From Liolophura sinensis (lineage: Eukaryota; Mollusca; Polyplacophora; Chitonida; Chitonidae), in NCBI RefSeq assembly GCF_032854445.1, contig NC_088301.1, forward strand, positions 55,603,187 through 55,663,186: a stretch of DNA of 60,000 bases. The letters are read 5' to 3'. Below, one piece after another: positions 35,601 through 47,813 of this stretch (position 1 is its first letter; every line of letters begins with the position of its first letter). The translations under genes and the position numbers were made by a program. The notes below the pieces were generated by a model. That model worked only from the letters and a program-made list of their open reading frames with translations, was not told the origin of the DNA and did no database searches.

Positions 35601-38600
35601 GTTTTCAATGGTTCGACGCTTGACCAGTCTGTTGCAGTGCGGGAATTCAACTTTGCATGATCCGAGATAGCAGATTTCGAGCATTGAAATTCCACCGAAT
35701 TCTGATCCTCCTTGGTTCTGTGTGGTAACGATTTAGACGTCTGTCCAAATTAATACAAAGAGTCACACCAGAAGACCACGATTTCCCAGGACTTCGAACC
35801 AGTAAATCAAGCGTGTATCTGTTTTGGCCACCTCTGGTTGGGACGAACATTATAGGAGTCCAAATTGTATCTCCAAACGTAGGGAAATATTCATCACATC
35901 GTGACCACCAAGTTTCATGGAAATCCGAAAAAAAACGTAGAAGAATTGATCACAGACAGGCGAACATATCCTCTCGTATTTTATACCGGTTTGGGTGCGA
36001 TGATAATGCTGTTTCCAGGGGCGTGTAGTATAATGCTTAAAAGAAACGTGCTTTCAGGGTTGATGCCCGTCTTCCTGAAGTGTTCATGTGGTGTCTAAGT
36101 CTCTGATGAAACGCTGGCTCTTCTGATAGTCGTCTGGTATCTGGTAGTAATTCTAATAAGCGAATTACAGTTAGCTGCTATTGATAAAATGATCTACTGG
36201 TCTGAGAATTATTTTGTTACTCACATATGCAGGATAGTCATTGAAGTCAGTACGAATACAATTTTCAAATGGGCTACACCCACAACTATGGCTTGCTGAC
36301 TGAACGGCGAGTGTACTATTGTTCGCGCAAGTGTTGATATGACCCCAATTTTAATTTTAGTTTGATGATTGGATTTATTGATAAGTAGTTAGAAGTTAAT
36401 CGCTGTAAGAGTAACCGCTGATCCCATGTTAAACTGGCCACTGGGCTGTTGGTTGATAAGATAGATTAGGCGCTGTTTTAAGCATTGAACTGGTCGCAGT
36501 GTGACAAAAATGCGTGTCATGGACTCTTCTGACCCAGGACAAGTGTGTTTCTGGCGATATTTGCCAGGCAATCTTTTCTGCTAGGCCATGGTTATTTATG
36601 TTACTTACTGTCGAACCCACAAGCAGTCAATGAATCTGCTGACACTTTGTCATCTCACTTGCAGTCTGTATATGTGTTTAATTTGTTGTTAAAACCCTCA
36701 TCACTACACATGCGGTTGACATCAGCTATTTTATACCTTCTCTTTAAATATCCTTCATCGTTACATATTTTGATCTGCATCATAACTGTAATAGTATACT
36801 GAAACAATAACCTCGTTACTTTACAATGTGTGAAATAACAACAGATTGATAAATTGTCAGATGTGTATACTGCCAAAGGTCATCAGTTCTTATAAGTCCC
36901 GTGTGATTTAGCGTCAAGCCATATTCGTTGGCCCTGAAGAAAAAGGCGGATAAGGTTGTAGTCTACTGCAATGTCAAACATCAAACAAACAAAAGAATGG
37001 GCAGAGAGAGTCACTCGAAACTCTGATAAATTTAATAGGCTAAGGCAATTGCAGAATTGTCATTCAAGATTTGGGGAGCAGACATGCAAATAAGCTTTAA
37101 ATAATTAAATCCATACCTGTGAGACGTTTATAATTGCCTTGAGGTCGATGTCCAAAACCCTGAAAAAGTAATGTTTTAGGTGTATGTGTGCTTAGTTCAA
37201 GTTGTTTCATGAAGTCGTGAGCCAGTGTAAGGCATAAAATGCCGTAAGTTACCCTTGCACAACCATGTATGCACACAGTTCAGGACCAGCCATACAACTC
37301 TGAAGATGAAAACTTGAGAACAGCCTCATTTTAAATGAAATTGACGAGAGTTGTATATCTGTCCTGAATAACTTATATGACTTGGAATATCTCCGAAGTG
37401 TATTCTTCACACTCTGCCATACATATCTCCATTCCAATCTACAATTCACTGATAGAAAATGGATTAATGCGGTCTGTTTTTTTCCATATATAACATAGAA
37501 CTTCACTTTTTAAACTATCTTTCTCGATTGACGGTTTTTTTTTTTGCTTTAGTACAGTGTCATAGAAAACATGGTCGTGTGCAGATCACCACTGGCAAAG
37601 TAAACCATGAAGACATAAGGCTTCGAAAATAACATTTATCACGAAAATTAAGTTCGGAAAAGCTTCAGCTGGATGATTTTCCAGAGAGCAATATCATCTT
37701 GTCTGGAGTCCCTTCCCCTGTCATGAATTACAGGTGTGCTTGTGAGATGTGATATTATTTACCTGTCTACCTCTTCCTTTGGAACATCAACGAATTGTCC
37801 GACTGACCCAACGCCTGCGTTGTTCACTAAGATGTCTATAAACCCTGCATCCTCCACACAGCTCCTTGTAGTATCCCAGTCGGCCAAATCAACACAAACA
37901 GTTTTCATCCTTGGATACTGCAAAACAGTTGGGACAATCCAGAGAAACTTAACTTTATTGCATCAATATGTATTCGATACTTAAAGTACATAGTTATAAG
38001 TTCATGCATTCTAAATTCTTGTGTCTGCCAAAATGTGTGTGAACCATATGATCATTAGGAAACACGATGTACATGATGAAACAAGTTTTATTCTTCAACT
38101 GAAAGTAGCAAAAGAGCAAGAGGATCTCCAATCAGAATTGGCATTAAAACTCTGCAGGTGTATATGTAGCACTGTCTAAGATTTTAACAACAGCTCATTT
38201 CAACAGTCGTATTGTTGTTTACTTAGAGACATCAATTAGATTTTAAAAATAAAAATACCTTTTGTTTGAGGGTGTCAAGATCTCCTTGTGTTCTGCTCAG
38301 AGCTACAGTTTCTGCTCCTGCTTCGGACAAAGCTATTGCCACTTGACGCCCAATGCCTGTGAAAAATGCACTATCCATTTTCTTGAGGTTGATATTATAG
38401 TGTCACGACTCTTTTATGCAAGTCAATATAAAAAGCAATGATTCTAATTAAATCATAGTGCCATGATCTATAAAACAATAAATTATTCTTTATTTATTTA
38501 CAAGATGTTATACTTATTCTTAGGTAATGAAGCATGTGTGACAATTTCGGGATGATGGTATTCCGAAACATACCGCCACTAAGAGAAATTATGTGTTGTA

Positions 38601-41420
38601 CAGAGATTGAATGAATAGAGTCATAAATGTATAATTTCGAATAACAGTATACAAGTATGTGTTTACGTGACCAACATCACATACAACTGGAAAACTTGAA
38701 AGCTCATGCACATTATATAGTGAATCGCATGCAAGCAGGCATTGTCAGCTAATGCTAAATTAATGTGAATGTCCCTGTTCCGCTCATACTCCTTAGGACG
38801 CATGCGCTGTGCGGAGTATGCGTCCCTATGTCAAAGGTCTATGCTGAGCGCACTTAATCGGTCGCCGAGGAATTCAGACGCCATTTCATTTCGAATGACA
38901 TAATTTGATGACAATAAAGTGCTATTCTGCTTTACTTGTACGCCAGACTTGATAAGCTCAATACATGTAGTACTGTTTGAGATACTGTTTATACTCAAGA
39001 AACAAAGTCGTGTGAAATTTAAGTAATTAATTCGACACGGCGCATCAGCGATGGGCATAAATCTCTGGCGCCGAGTCATTCTGCTTTAGATGTAGGCCTG
39101 TGCTAAAACTAAGCTCAGTACGTTTAAAGATATCGCCACAAACATTTACCTTACATTGTCAACACTGAGGTATGACATTAGCTACGCCTGGCGAGTAAAA
39201 AATGCTTAAATAAACCGCTGTCACGTATGCAGTTAACATTTACGCACATCTTGCAGATCTATTATTCATGCCTACCAATTTAACTGTATTTATATTGTGT
39301 GGAAATTGTATCGTGTGTGTGTGAAGCATGCAAATAAGATTCATTACACACATTTACACAGTTTGCATGGTTAATTACATTAGGGCATGGAGAACACAAC
39401 ATTCTTCATATAATTCAAAACAGAGCATTCAGCGGACACATGAACAGTATGAACAGATAATTACCTATGTCACATTAAATGTCGGAAAACGAAATTGCAC
39501 CTATATTGTCATTTTGATGTATCTGTATGTGTGCGTATAAACATGGTCAGAACTAGCTTCCATAAAATAGTGAATGTGACACGGGCGTCTTATATGTCAC
39601 TCTCAGCTATGTATACATGTATATATGCACCTATATCAACGTCTTTAAAACCTGAAAGAGATGCACGACCGCGCGCCTTGTAAGTCAGTACATCAAACCA
39701 ATAGAAGTATAGAAATAAAACTCTATTGATATTCGTCTATCAATTTCAACACATATCCCGACTTGTAATCGACGTACTGGCGTCAGGTGTGACTACACAC
39801 AATTTTATGACAGTTTAATCTGGATAAACTAGATGGAATATCGTAAATCTACATTTACCGATGATTTTTTTGAGTGCCTGACCGTCGATAATTACTGCTT
39901 ATAGGCTATTGGTACAGTTACACGCTTTCCTCAGGTCATGACCACCCTTTCTGCTTGCACTATGCATGTGGTATTAAGACTGATTACGTTGCTTCGTAGG
40001 GCCTACTACGACAACCATTCATTACAAAAATATTGATGGATAAAAACTTTAATATAGTCCTTGGCTACACTTTGAAAGACATTTTTCAACTATATAGCCA
40101 AAGTGACTTGTTGAATTTTCCTTCAGAGTGGATTGTGTATGTATTGTCAAATATTTACCTGAAGAGGGTATAACAGAGATAATTGGAAAAATGCTCTGTA
40201 CTTACCAAGAACAGCTCAAATTATTGTCTTTCAGTAAATATCAGACTAGTACCTGTACTGTTTATAGTGTTAAAACGATTCTAAAGGTTGGAAAAGTTAA
40301 AATAATAGTTATAGCAATACGACCCACTTTATAAGTTTTAGGACCATCACTGCCGATTTTGGACAGGTTGATATTTACTGAAAGGTATCAGTTGGTCTAT
40401 TCTAAAATAACATTTAGGAAACATTCTAGTCAATGTATACGAGACACACACATATATATAGGAGGTTGTCCTCGCGCACACAGGTCTGATGGGAAATCTT
40501 GTATAAATTCATCAGAATTACGTAGAAAGCAGTCTAGAAATACATATAAGTAGTCAGATTTAATCATCATGCATGCAACAACTTGACCTTAGTTTGACTA
40601 TGCTCTTTCCAGGTTGATTTCACGTCACTTGGTGCAGAAAAGTTAGAAACGCATCTCAGAATGAAAGATGCATAACATATACAGTAGACCTGTATATACA
40701 TTGTACCCTATGTTTTTTAAGTTGCTTAAATACGTCCAGATTTTTTGCATTAAACCCTTTTTTTTTTTGGATTCAAAGCAAAAAACTCATAACTCATATA
40801 AACTGTTGTTTCTGTAGTGCAGTAAATGTACAAATGCGAGTGGAACAATGTCGTTTTTGTAAAAAAAAAATGAATCGTATGTATGAATGCAAATTTCACC
40901 TCGTTTTAAAGATCATTGCCACTCCGAATTATGAACATCGAAAGTCGCACTCACTTCACATTGGACGGGTTACTGACTTTAAGACAAGGAAACTCTAACC
41001 GAGACAAGTGGAGAATATACCGTATTTCACCGGTCACGCACATATGTTAACTATCACGCTGTCGTTGCTGCTCTGGTTTTACGCTATGTGCTGTATAGTC
41101 TTTTATAGACAACTACCGACTCGTTACACCATGCATGCATACGCCCGTACCGAGACACCATAGATTCAGACTCGAAGGTATGCAGACCTCCAACCGGTTT
41201 ACACAACAGGTTTCCACAAACAGAAAAGTGTATATAAAAAAAGCATTGAATCCTTCTTATAGTTTTCAACATTCTTAACGTTGTTCAGTAGTAGTAGAAG
41301 AAAGCGTAAATAGGTATAAGAGGGTACCTGTAATACTATAGTATATATGCAGGTGTTGAAAATCTTACCTTTTCCAGCACCAGTCACTAGAGCTCTTTTC
41401 CCATCAAACCTTACCTCCAT
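32619..41420 (-). CDS. DCXR: L-xylulose / dicarbonyl reductase-like SDR
   Basis: Seven exons on minus: 41420-41369, 38356-38259, 37917-37763, 37159-37117, 34204-34043, 33126-33009 and 32722-32619. The sum is 732 nt and 243 aa, matching the ~244-aa family, with GT/AG at every junction. Motifs: TGAGKGIG at residues 13-20 (NADPH binding), RTQGDLDTL, CVDLADW (59-64 region), NNAG at 82-85, NLSS with catalytic Ser135, Tyr148-x3-Lys152, and the DGG end motif. The family interconverts L-xylulose and xylitol and reduces alpha-dicarbonyls with NADPH. The position of the catalytic-tetrad Asn (N107 in human DCXR) is Asp here (VLDIDLKA). An upstream in-frame ATG at 41426 would add two residues; 41420 fits the family start. 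Confidence 0.92.
34416..34560 (+). mobile_element. SINE family A, head fragment
   Basis: ggggcttctgtgattgaggg and the ctcttgctggctttttctcc block match the tRNA-like head and following region of the copy at 51226. It lies in a DCXR intron. Confidence 0.6.
35079..35192 (+). mobile_element. SINE family A, 3' portion
   Basis: A gaaaggtctttcatcagcct block, a ctcccaccataatgttggcc block and a gtgaaatattcttgaataca block match the body and tail. It lies in a DCXR intron and may be the rest of the 34.4 kb element, separated by an insertion. Confidence 0.75.
38785..38825. repeat. Interlocking inverted repeats
   Basis: catactcc (38785) pairs with ggagtatg (38813), and ggacgcat (38797) pairs with atgcgtcc (38818); cgcatgcg at 38800 is itself a palindrome. 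The two hairpins are mutually exclusive. No function can be assigned. Confidence 0.6.
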
Positions 41421-43689
41421 TGTCATTAAAGCCAGGTGCCTCTTGTACGGTGGTTTTTTTTTTTCTGATATTGTAACAATATAAACCAGAACTTTAGTTT
41501 TAGCCAGGCAAACCGTATCGCGCGCTTTGGCAACCGGTTATTCCTTATTGGGGTGGTCTCTGCTAAGAGTTACTGAAGGACACTTTTCCCAAGCCACATA
41601 GGGGCATGCGCGAAGACCTGTGGGGATTAAATTTCAAATCTGCAGACGATTGACAAGAGAGATGAGCTTTACCCTCCTCCGATAAAGGGATTGTCATTGC
41701 AGTCGGTATGCCTACACATTTTAATATTAATGCGATAAGACGGGTAAAGGGGAATGAACCGGAACATAAAATTTGTACTAACTTCATTAACTAAAAGAAA
41801 AAAATGCAAATTACGTTTGTCAAAATTCAGGACATCATAACTTTCCTATATAGAAGCTGGACGTTGAACAATAATACTTTTAAAGGAAAGAGTATAGGCC
41901 TATATCTGTACTCGGTGATTACAGCTGTACTGCTGGGAGACGAGTATGGCTTATACCATGTACTACAGGTATGTTTTAAGATGTCCTTTCTTTCACTCAC
42001 AGAGTATACCCCCTTCTTACTTACGAAACACATACAAACAATGTAAATTGATGGATTTACTACAATGTAACATCATTGCTTGAGAACGTACTGTGGCTAG
42101 ATTCTAGAATTTGTGTAAACAGTGAAATTATTGTCAAAAAATCCACTGACATGTGTCTTGGGCAAAGAATCGAAATACTTTGAAAAGACAGTCTGGTCAA
42201 AACTTGAAAACCCTTCCCTCAACCGTTCAGGCTCAGTTTATGACATCTACAGTAAAAGTTCTTCTACAGTGCTTCTATACGTCTCAGTATGTAATATTTG
42301 TCACTTTCTTTTTCTGTACTCTGGCTGTGGATGACCGCCCAGCCTCGGCCTCGACCGAGTTTGGACACCAAAACAGAAGGTGGTAACTAACTAAAGCCTA
42401 CACTATAGTTTCATGGCATGGCAACATTCATTCATTTGATGGAACCACCGTTTTAAAGTTTGGATGACTGAAAGAGTTTTTAAAATATTAAAACATTCCT
42501 TGATTAATACAAATGTAAGACAGAATGCATGTTAGGCTTATGAAGTGATTTGTTTTTTACGAATTTTAATAAGCCTAAGTAGTTTAAGGAAACAGTGTGC
42601 ATGTAATTATTGATACTTTGATGTACCTGGGTGGAGACTACGTGTATATATATCTTTGTGTATTTCTTTAAAGCCGTTGAACTGAACCATGTCTATTGGC
42701 GAAATTGATGTGGTTTTATATGGAGCTCTTACTATATGATCATTACACTGATGCCCTAACAAAATAAGTTCAAAAACTTAAGCGTGTGACTGGGCCTGTG
42801 AATGTGAGCGTGTCTTGGAAGAATAATGGTATCTAACAACTGTTTATACAAGAAGCTGGAAGACTTCGCTATAATTTATTTCCTATAGAGCGCAATAGTT
42901 GTACTGTAGAGATCCGAGATTAAAATTTCGTTGTGCGGAACAAGTTACATAAGCACCATTGCTCATATTAATTCCGTCCTGCTATACCCGTACAATACAA
43001 CAATTCCACTGTTAGTCAAGTGGATGTGTATATGATGAATGTCTCATGGCAAACAATGAAGCCAGTGTTTATACCTCGATATTATCAAAAAATTTCGCCT
43101 AAAATCTGTTTATCCTTTGTCCATCAGTTCTCACAGGTTCTAATTCTTTAATCGGTTGTTTGTATTCTTGTTTTCTCCCATGTTTCTTGTTTTTGTAATT
43201 CGGGTAAAATTACAACTAATGGAGTACCACTCACGTATTACTGCGTGTGTGCAGATCCATAACCTTTACTTCATTTTCCAGTACTTGCTGGAGGCATTTG
43301 GCTAACGCAACCTTGGCAACCCTTCACTGTAAAAATCCAGTTGACCGGATTTCATACCTTCTCAGTGTGTGTAATTATGCTCTTCACCTGTCTTGATAAG
43401 TTGGAGCATATGTCAATTGCTATTTCAGTCCTCCCGTTCCGCACAAATTTGTGCGGACCATATCTCGGCATTATTAGGTATAGAATTTTCAAACTCACAA
43501 AGTGTGCCAAATGTGCGCCCCCCCCCCCATCTTAATAAGGGCGAAGGGAATATTGCAATTTGTGCCTGACGATTGCTGTCGTCTCCCACCAATGAAGCCA
43601 ATGGTAGAATCCAGCTCTCACTCTATTCTCCCAGGCTTTGAGTGGCTAAGCCTGTGTCAGTGAAGCTTACAGAGAAGCGTGAACTCCTC

Positions 43690-43760
43690 CCAGGCTCTGT
43701 CAGGCTTCCTCCCACCGTAATTCACTGGCTGCTGTCATATTAGCTGAAATACTATTGCAG
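43690..43760 (+). mobile_element. SINE family A, old 3' fragment
   Basis: cctcccaccgtaattcactg, gctgctgtcatatta and a gctgaaatactatt block weakly match the 3' body of family A. A (GCAA)n run follows at 43766. Confidence 0.45.
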
Positions 43761-44308
43761 CCAAAGCAAGCAAGCAAGCAAGCAACGAACCAACCACATA
43801 TGACAGACTGATACATATAACATCGCAAGTGGGTTTTATGGTGTCAAGGTTTAACATGTAGGTTTCTTGAACTCACGCAAAGTGTGGACAATGCTCTGAG
43901 GTGATAAACGTATATCAGTTCTCTTGCTATCCATTTGCCAATGTTGCTGTTGAATCTATACTTTTTTGAAGGAGGTTTTTTAAAAATTTTGTTTCATTCC
44001 ATTATGTAGGTTGTGCACACAGGAACATTCAATCTCTTATTGATATTTTCTGGAGCTGGACTTTTTCACATATTTTATGTGAACTGGTCAAGATTTTTTT
44101 ACATACTTTTTGTGATCTGGACAAGACTTTTTCACATACTTTTTATGACAGCTGGACAAGATTTTTTCGCAAATCTTTTCTGGCAAATACGATTTCATTA
44201 ACAAATATAGCCTTATGCGTTTGCCGACTGACAGTGGAAAGCCAAATTCCGAAGGTTTTACTGTTGCTATAGTTATTTATATTTAGAATACATGTCCGAA
44301 TATATTAT

Positions 44309-44637
44309 TCTAACACCGCGCCAACCATTCCTGTTTCCTTCCTGCAACCTCTCAGGGCTGAACGCAGAGCGAGACAGTAAAACGTACCATTTTTAAAGTC
44401 GTTGGCATGATCCGACCTCGGTTTGATCCCAGGTCATCTGCCTTCGAATGGAAAGACTAAAAAAATGATTATGCTTGTGCGTCGTACTTTACTTGCTCTA
44501 AGTTCTTGGCGCTGAGCACCCAGCGAACCAGCAGTAAGTAGCAGTCTTTGGTATGGCCCTACAGGGGTTTGATCCCAAGTCACCCGACTTCGAGGTGGAC
44601 GCTCTAACATTAGGCTACCGAAGCGGTACACACTGAT
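44309..44637 (-). mobile_element. SINE family B, two copies abutting or nested
   Basis: On minus, a tRNA-like head (accgcttcggtagcctaatg, then a gggatcaaacccc B-box-like block) leads into a body with ggtgctcagcgccaag. It is followed by a second truncated unit with its own gggatcaaaccga block, aaaaatggtacgttttactg and ttcagccctgagagg. This reads as one element joined to another. Confidence 0.7.
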
Positions 44638-46479
44638 TTAATGAGAGAGAAAATACGGTTTCTGAATTGAATGACATCACAACAAGTGTTTAATATGGAC
44701 GTACAATTGTTTAGCCATTTACCTGAGAACCTATGCACCGAAACTGCGGTAAAATAAATGTTTCTTTCAACTTCACAACATCTAAATTTAGACTACCATT
44801 TTAGCCTACCGGATCCGTATATTGCAATATTATTAGTTAGTGGACCTTAGTATATATACATGGAATTATTGAGTTCAGTTGGCGCCGTATACTATAAATG
44901 TTGACTGAGCTTTGTCTGATAAACTATTACATCGTTTATACGTTTTAGTTAGTCCATTTCTTTGTGTAAAATATTCCAGGGGTCAAAAGGTGCCCTCATT
45001 CACGCCTTTTCCGCCCCCGAAGAAGCGATGCACGCCAAAATTCCACGAAACTTTTAACATTGAGCTATGTAGGCTATTTCATACGGTCTACGAAAGTAAC
45101 CTATTAACATAACACGGGTCACAAGGCCACACATACACAGTCTGGCTGTCCTTGGTGCAAGCACGCAGGAACTAGGTGCGAGCGGTGTAATAACACATGA
45201 AAACAAATAAGGCAAGTTAAGAAACAACACTCATGCTTTGGCTGGTAGAATGGACTGAGAACAGCGTGTGAGGGGAATATTCCTAATTTCAGACAGAAAT
45301 GGTTATTTGTTAGTTTATCCATTGCTTTGTTGTTTTCATACAATGCTCATCAATGAAACCTTATTCACACCTTTGAAACACAATGTATGACCTCAAATTT
45401 TTTTTACGTCGTATTCAACTGTCCACGTGTGAAACAAGACACCCGTCCATATTTTATAATAAAAGGATCGTGCCTAGGAGATGTGATGGTTCCTTCAGCA
45501 ATTTGACGATCACTCATCGACAAGTTCCTGGATGTTATACAAACAGTGTCAAGGTCTTAAGAAACCTCAAAGATGACAGACTTTCAGGTTACTTATATCG
45601 GTGTCATCTCAAAACTTAAGATTTTACCATATCATCGGTATGCATAATGCAAGGCATAATTAACGGGCATATCCAAATCCCTCCACTGCTGTTGATCACA
45701 CACGAGATGAGGTTTCAAATGCCAAAGTGTAACACCAGATCACTGTTCGTAAAGATTTTCCCTCCTCATTTCTCCAGGTTAAGGATGGGATGCAACAGGA
45801 GAACAGCGTTCTCTGCATGTTCTTGTTTTGCACATTGGTATCAGCTGACAAGAGAAAACTGTACTCGGGCTACACGCTTACGACGATTAAAATACAGCCC
45901 AGAATATCGTACACTTGAAACCTGTATGAACTAGTATGTTAGGCAATGTTAGCCTCATATTTGTGCCTTGAATGTTTCCCAGCACTTGCATGTATCATGT
46001 CGTTGCCCTTTTCCAAAGTATTTAATATAAATGCACACATCTACTATACCCACCAAGATCAGAACAATTATGTAACTTAACCCAGGGCTTGGACGTTGTC
46101 CGGCTTTGTAAAGAAGCAAATGATTTTAGTTGGGATACTAGTACACGTATATAATTTCTGATAACCACAATAAAATATTCTCCAGAAATCGTCGAATTGA
46201 GTAGACAAATATATTTGAAAATTTGTAAATAATTACCGGTAATGGTTGTTTTTGTGTGATGTACGGTAATAAGTAGTGAACTGATTAAAATGGTCAACAT
46301 GCACGAACAACATGCATATATGCATATATGCATATGCCTGCATGGTTTAACGTCTTCCAGGATGGACTTGACAAAGGCACTGGTCACATGACTGCCCATT
46401 CCAATTAACAGCATGCAAACCTCGTTTATAACGTGAAGTCGGCGTGCCTCACGACAGAACACGCCATTATCTACGTACC

Positions 46480-46520
46480 CCGCCCCACCTCCCCCACCTC
46501 ACCTCCCCCACCTCACGGCA
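46480..46520. repeat. Short C-rich tandem repeat
   Basis: The motif cctcccccacctca is repeated about 2.5 times. Confidence 0.75.
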
Positions 46521-47431
46521 GAATTTGGTTTTGCCAAGAGTTTTTCTCACAACTGAGCGGGTGTGTCAAGTTGTCTCTAAAGCTGAGGACGAGCAGTCAT
46601 AATCTGAGCAAGCCTATAATCTATATATGTGTATGACAGGATCTTTGTAATATTTTAGCACCTATTTGGTGCATCTTCCTAGGCCTATTCAGGTAGGTTT
46701 GAAATCGTTATTATTACCCACATACTGGGTACGATATAGGCCTATGTACAATTTATTTCTGGCGAAACTTTCAGGGAAGTACGCTACATAAATATGGGTA
46801 CCATAGTGTTCCTCAATGCAGGGTACACACAAGTTGGTCTGACGGTAGGCCTGTCCACATTCAACTAGGCCTATAACATGACTTTTTTTAATGAGATTCT
46901 ATAAGAACTTTCATTCAAAGAGGACACACAGTGCCACAATACTGATATATTTAAAGTGCCGCCTCACATGAATCATATGTCGAAACATCTTGCGCGATGC
47001 CTCGCCCACCGTTTAATCCTACATGTATTTATTTTATACATGTAGGCCTACATATGGCCTACGGTACTGTAAATATAGAGCTATCATCCACTGTAAAACA
47101 GCAAAAGTTATCTCCCCTCTCGGGTTAAACACTAAAATTAGCTTGAAAAATGATTCGGTCAAATGGCACATGTACGATATCTCAGGGAATGAATAACATC
47201 AAATTGATACCCCCTGGGCTTGTAAGTGGTCCTCTGGATAATTTGCCTTTAAAACCTTTGCCTCTTTTGTACAGTGTTAGGCTGGCTTGAGTTGATTTTG
47301 TTGAGATTCAGTGACAAAATGTGGCCCGCCCTTTGTCAGTCATGTTTACTTTCTTCCTTACATGCTCCTCAGACGTGTGCAAAATATCTTAGAGTTAAAT
47401 AAGGCACTGTCGACTGTCCAAAAAGTTGCCT

Positions 47432-47813
47432 TTAGCTAAAAGCTTCCTCGGCAACCTGAAGTGCAGCAAACCTGAACTTGTTTTCATTGTAAACGGCTGA
47501 GCACTCTAAACTCTTCTGTACTGGAGGTAGAAACTGGTCGCAACTTTCACGATTGAAGATGCTCATGTTCGACCCACTCACACCACAAATTGTTTTTACG
47601 GGGTATTTAGTAGTTAAAATGAAGCAACCGGAATAGAGCAGTAAGTCTTTCACACATACATGTAATTGTGGAGCAAGTTTTGACCTCGCCGGCATTGCTC
47701 GATTCAACAAAAACCTAAACGAATTCATAAAATCATTTGGATTTCAACTTCTCAATGGTGCATTCCACGTTTCCATTCTCAGTATATAATTCTGTGGTGT
47801 AAAGTTTGACTGG
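47432..47813 (-). pseudogene. Possible broken ORF, unrecognised
   Basis: On minus, a frame from 47813 (MSPVKLYTTELY and onward, ending EKLKSK) stops just before a second 98-codon frame (MNSFRFLLNRAM and onward, ending QVAEEAFS at 47432). The two are one base apart in phase, and the composition looks protein-like across the join, so a single ORF with a one-base frameshift is plausible. No family was recognised, no introns are evident, and a retro-pseudogene is one possibility. It may also be chance. Confidence 0.25.

Noticed and set aside
44390-44640. tRNA genes on minus strand
   Set aside because: The A/B-box-like blocks belong to SINE heads; no full cloverleaf with an intact anticodon arm could be drawn.
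45647-45934. 95-codon plus-strand ORF
   Set aside because: No domain, no splice or paralogue support.
46022-46462. 146-codon minus-strand ORF
   Set aside because: Cys/His/Ile-rich composition typical of translated AT-rich noncoding DNA; it includes a (gcatat)n tract.
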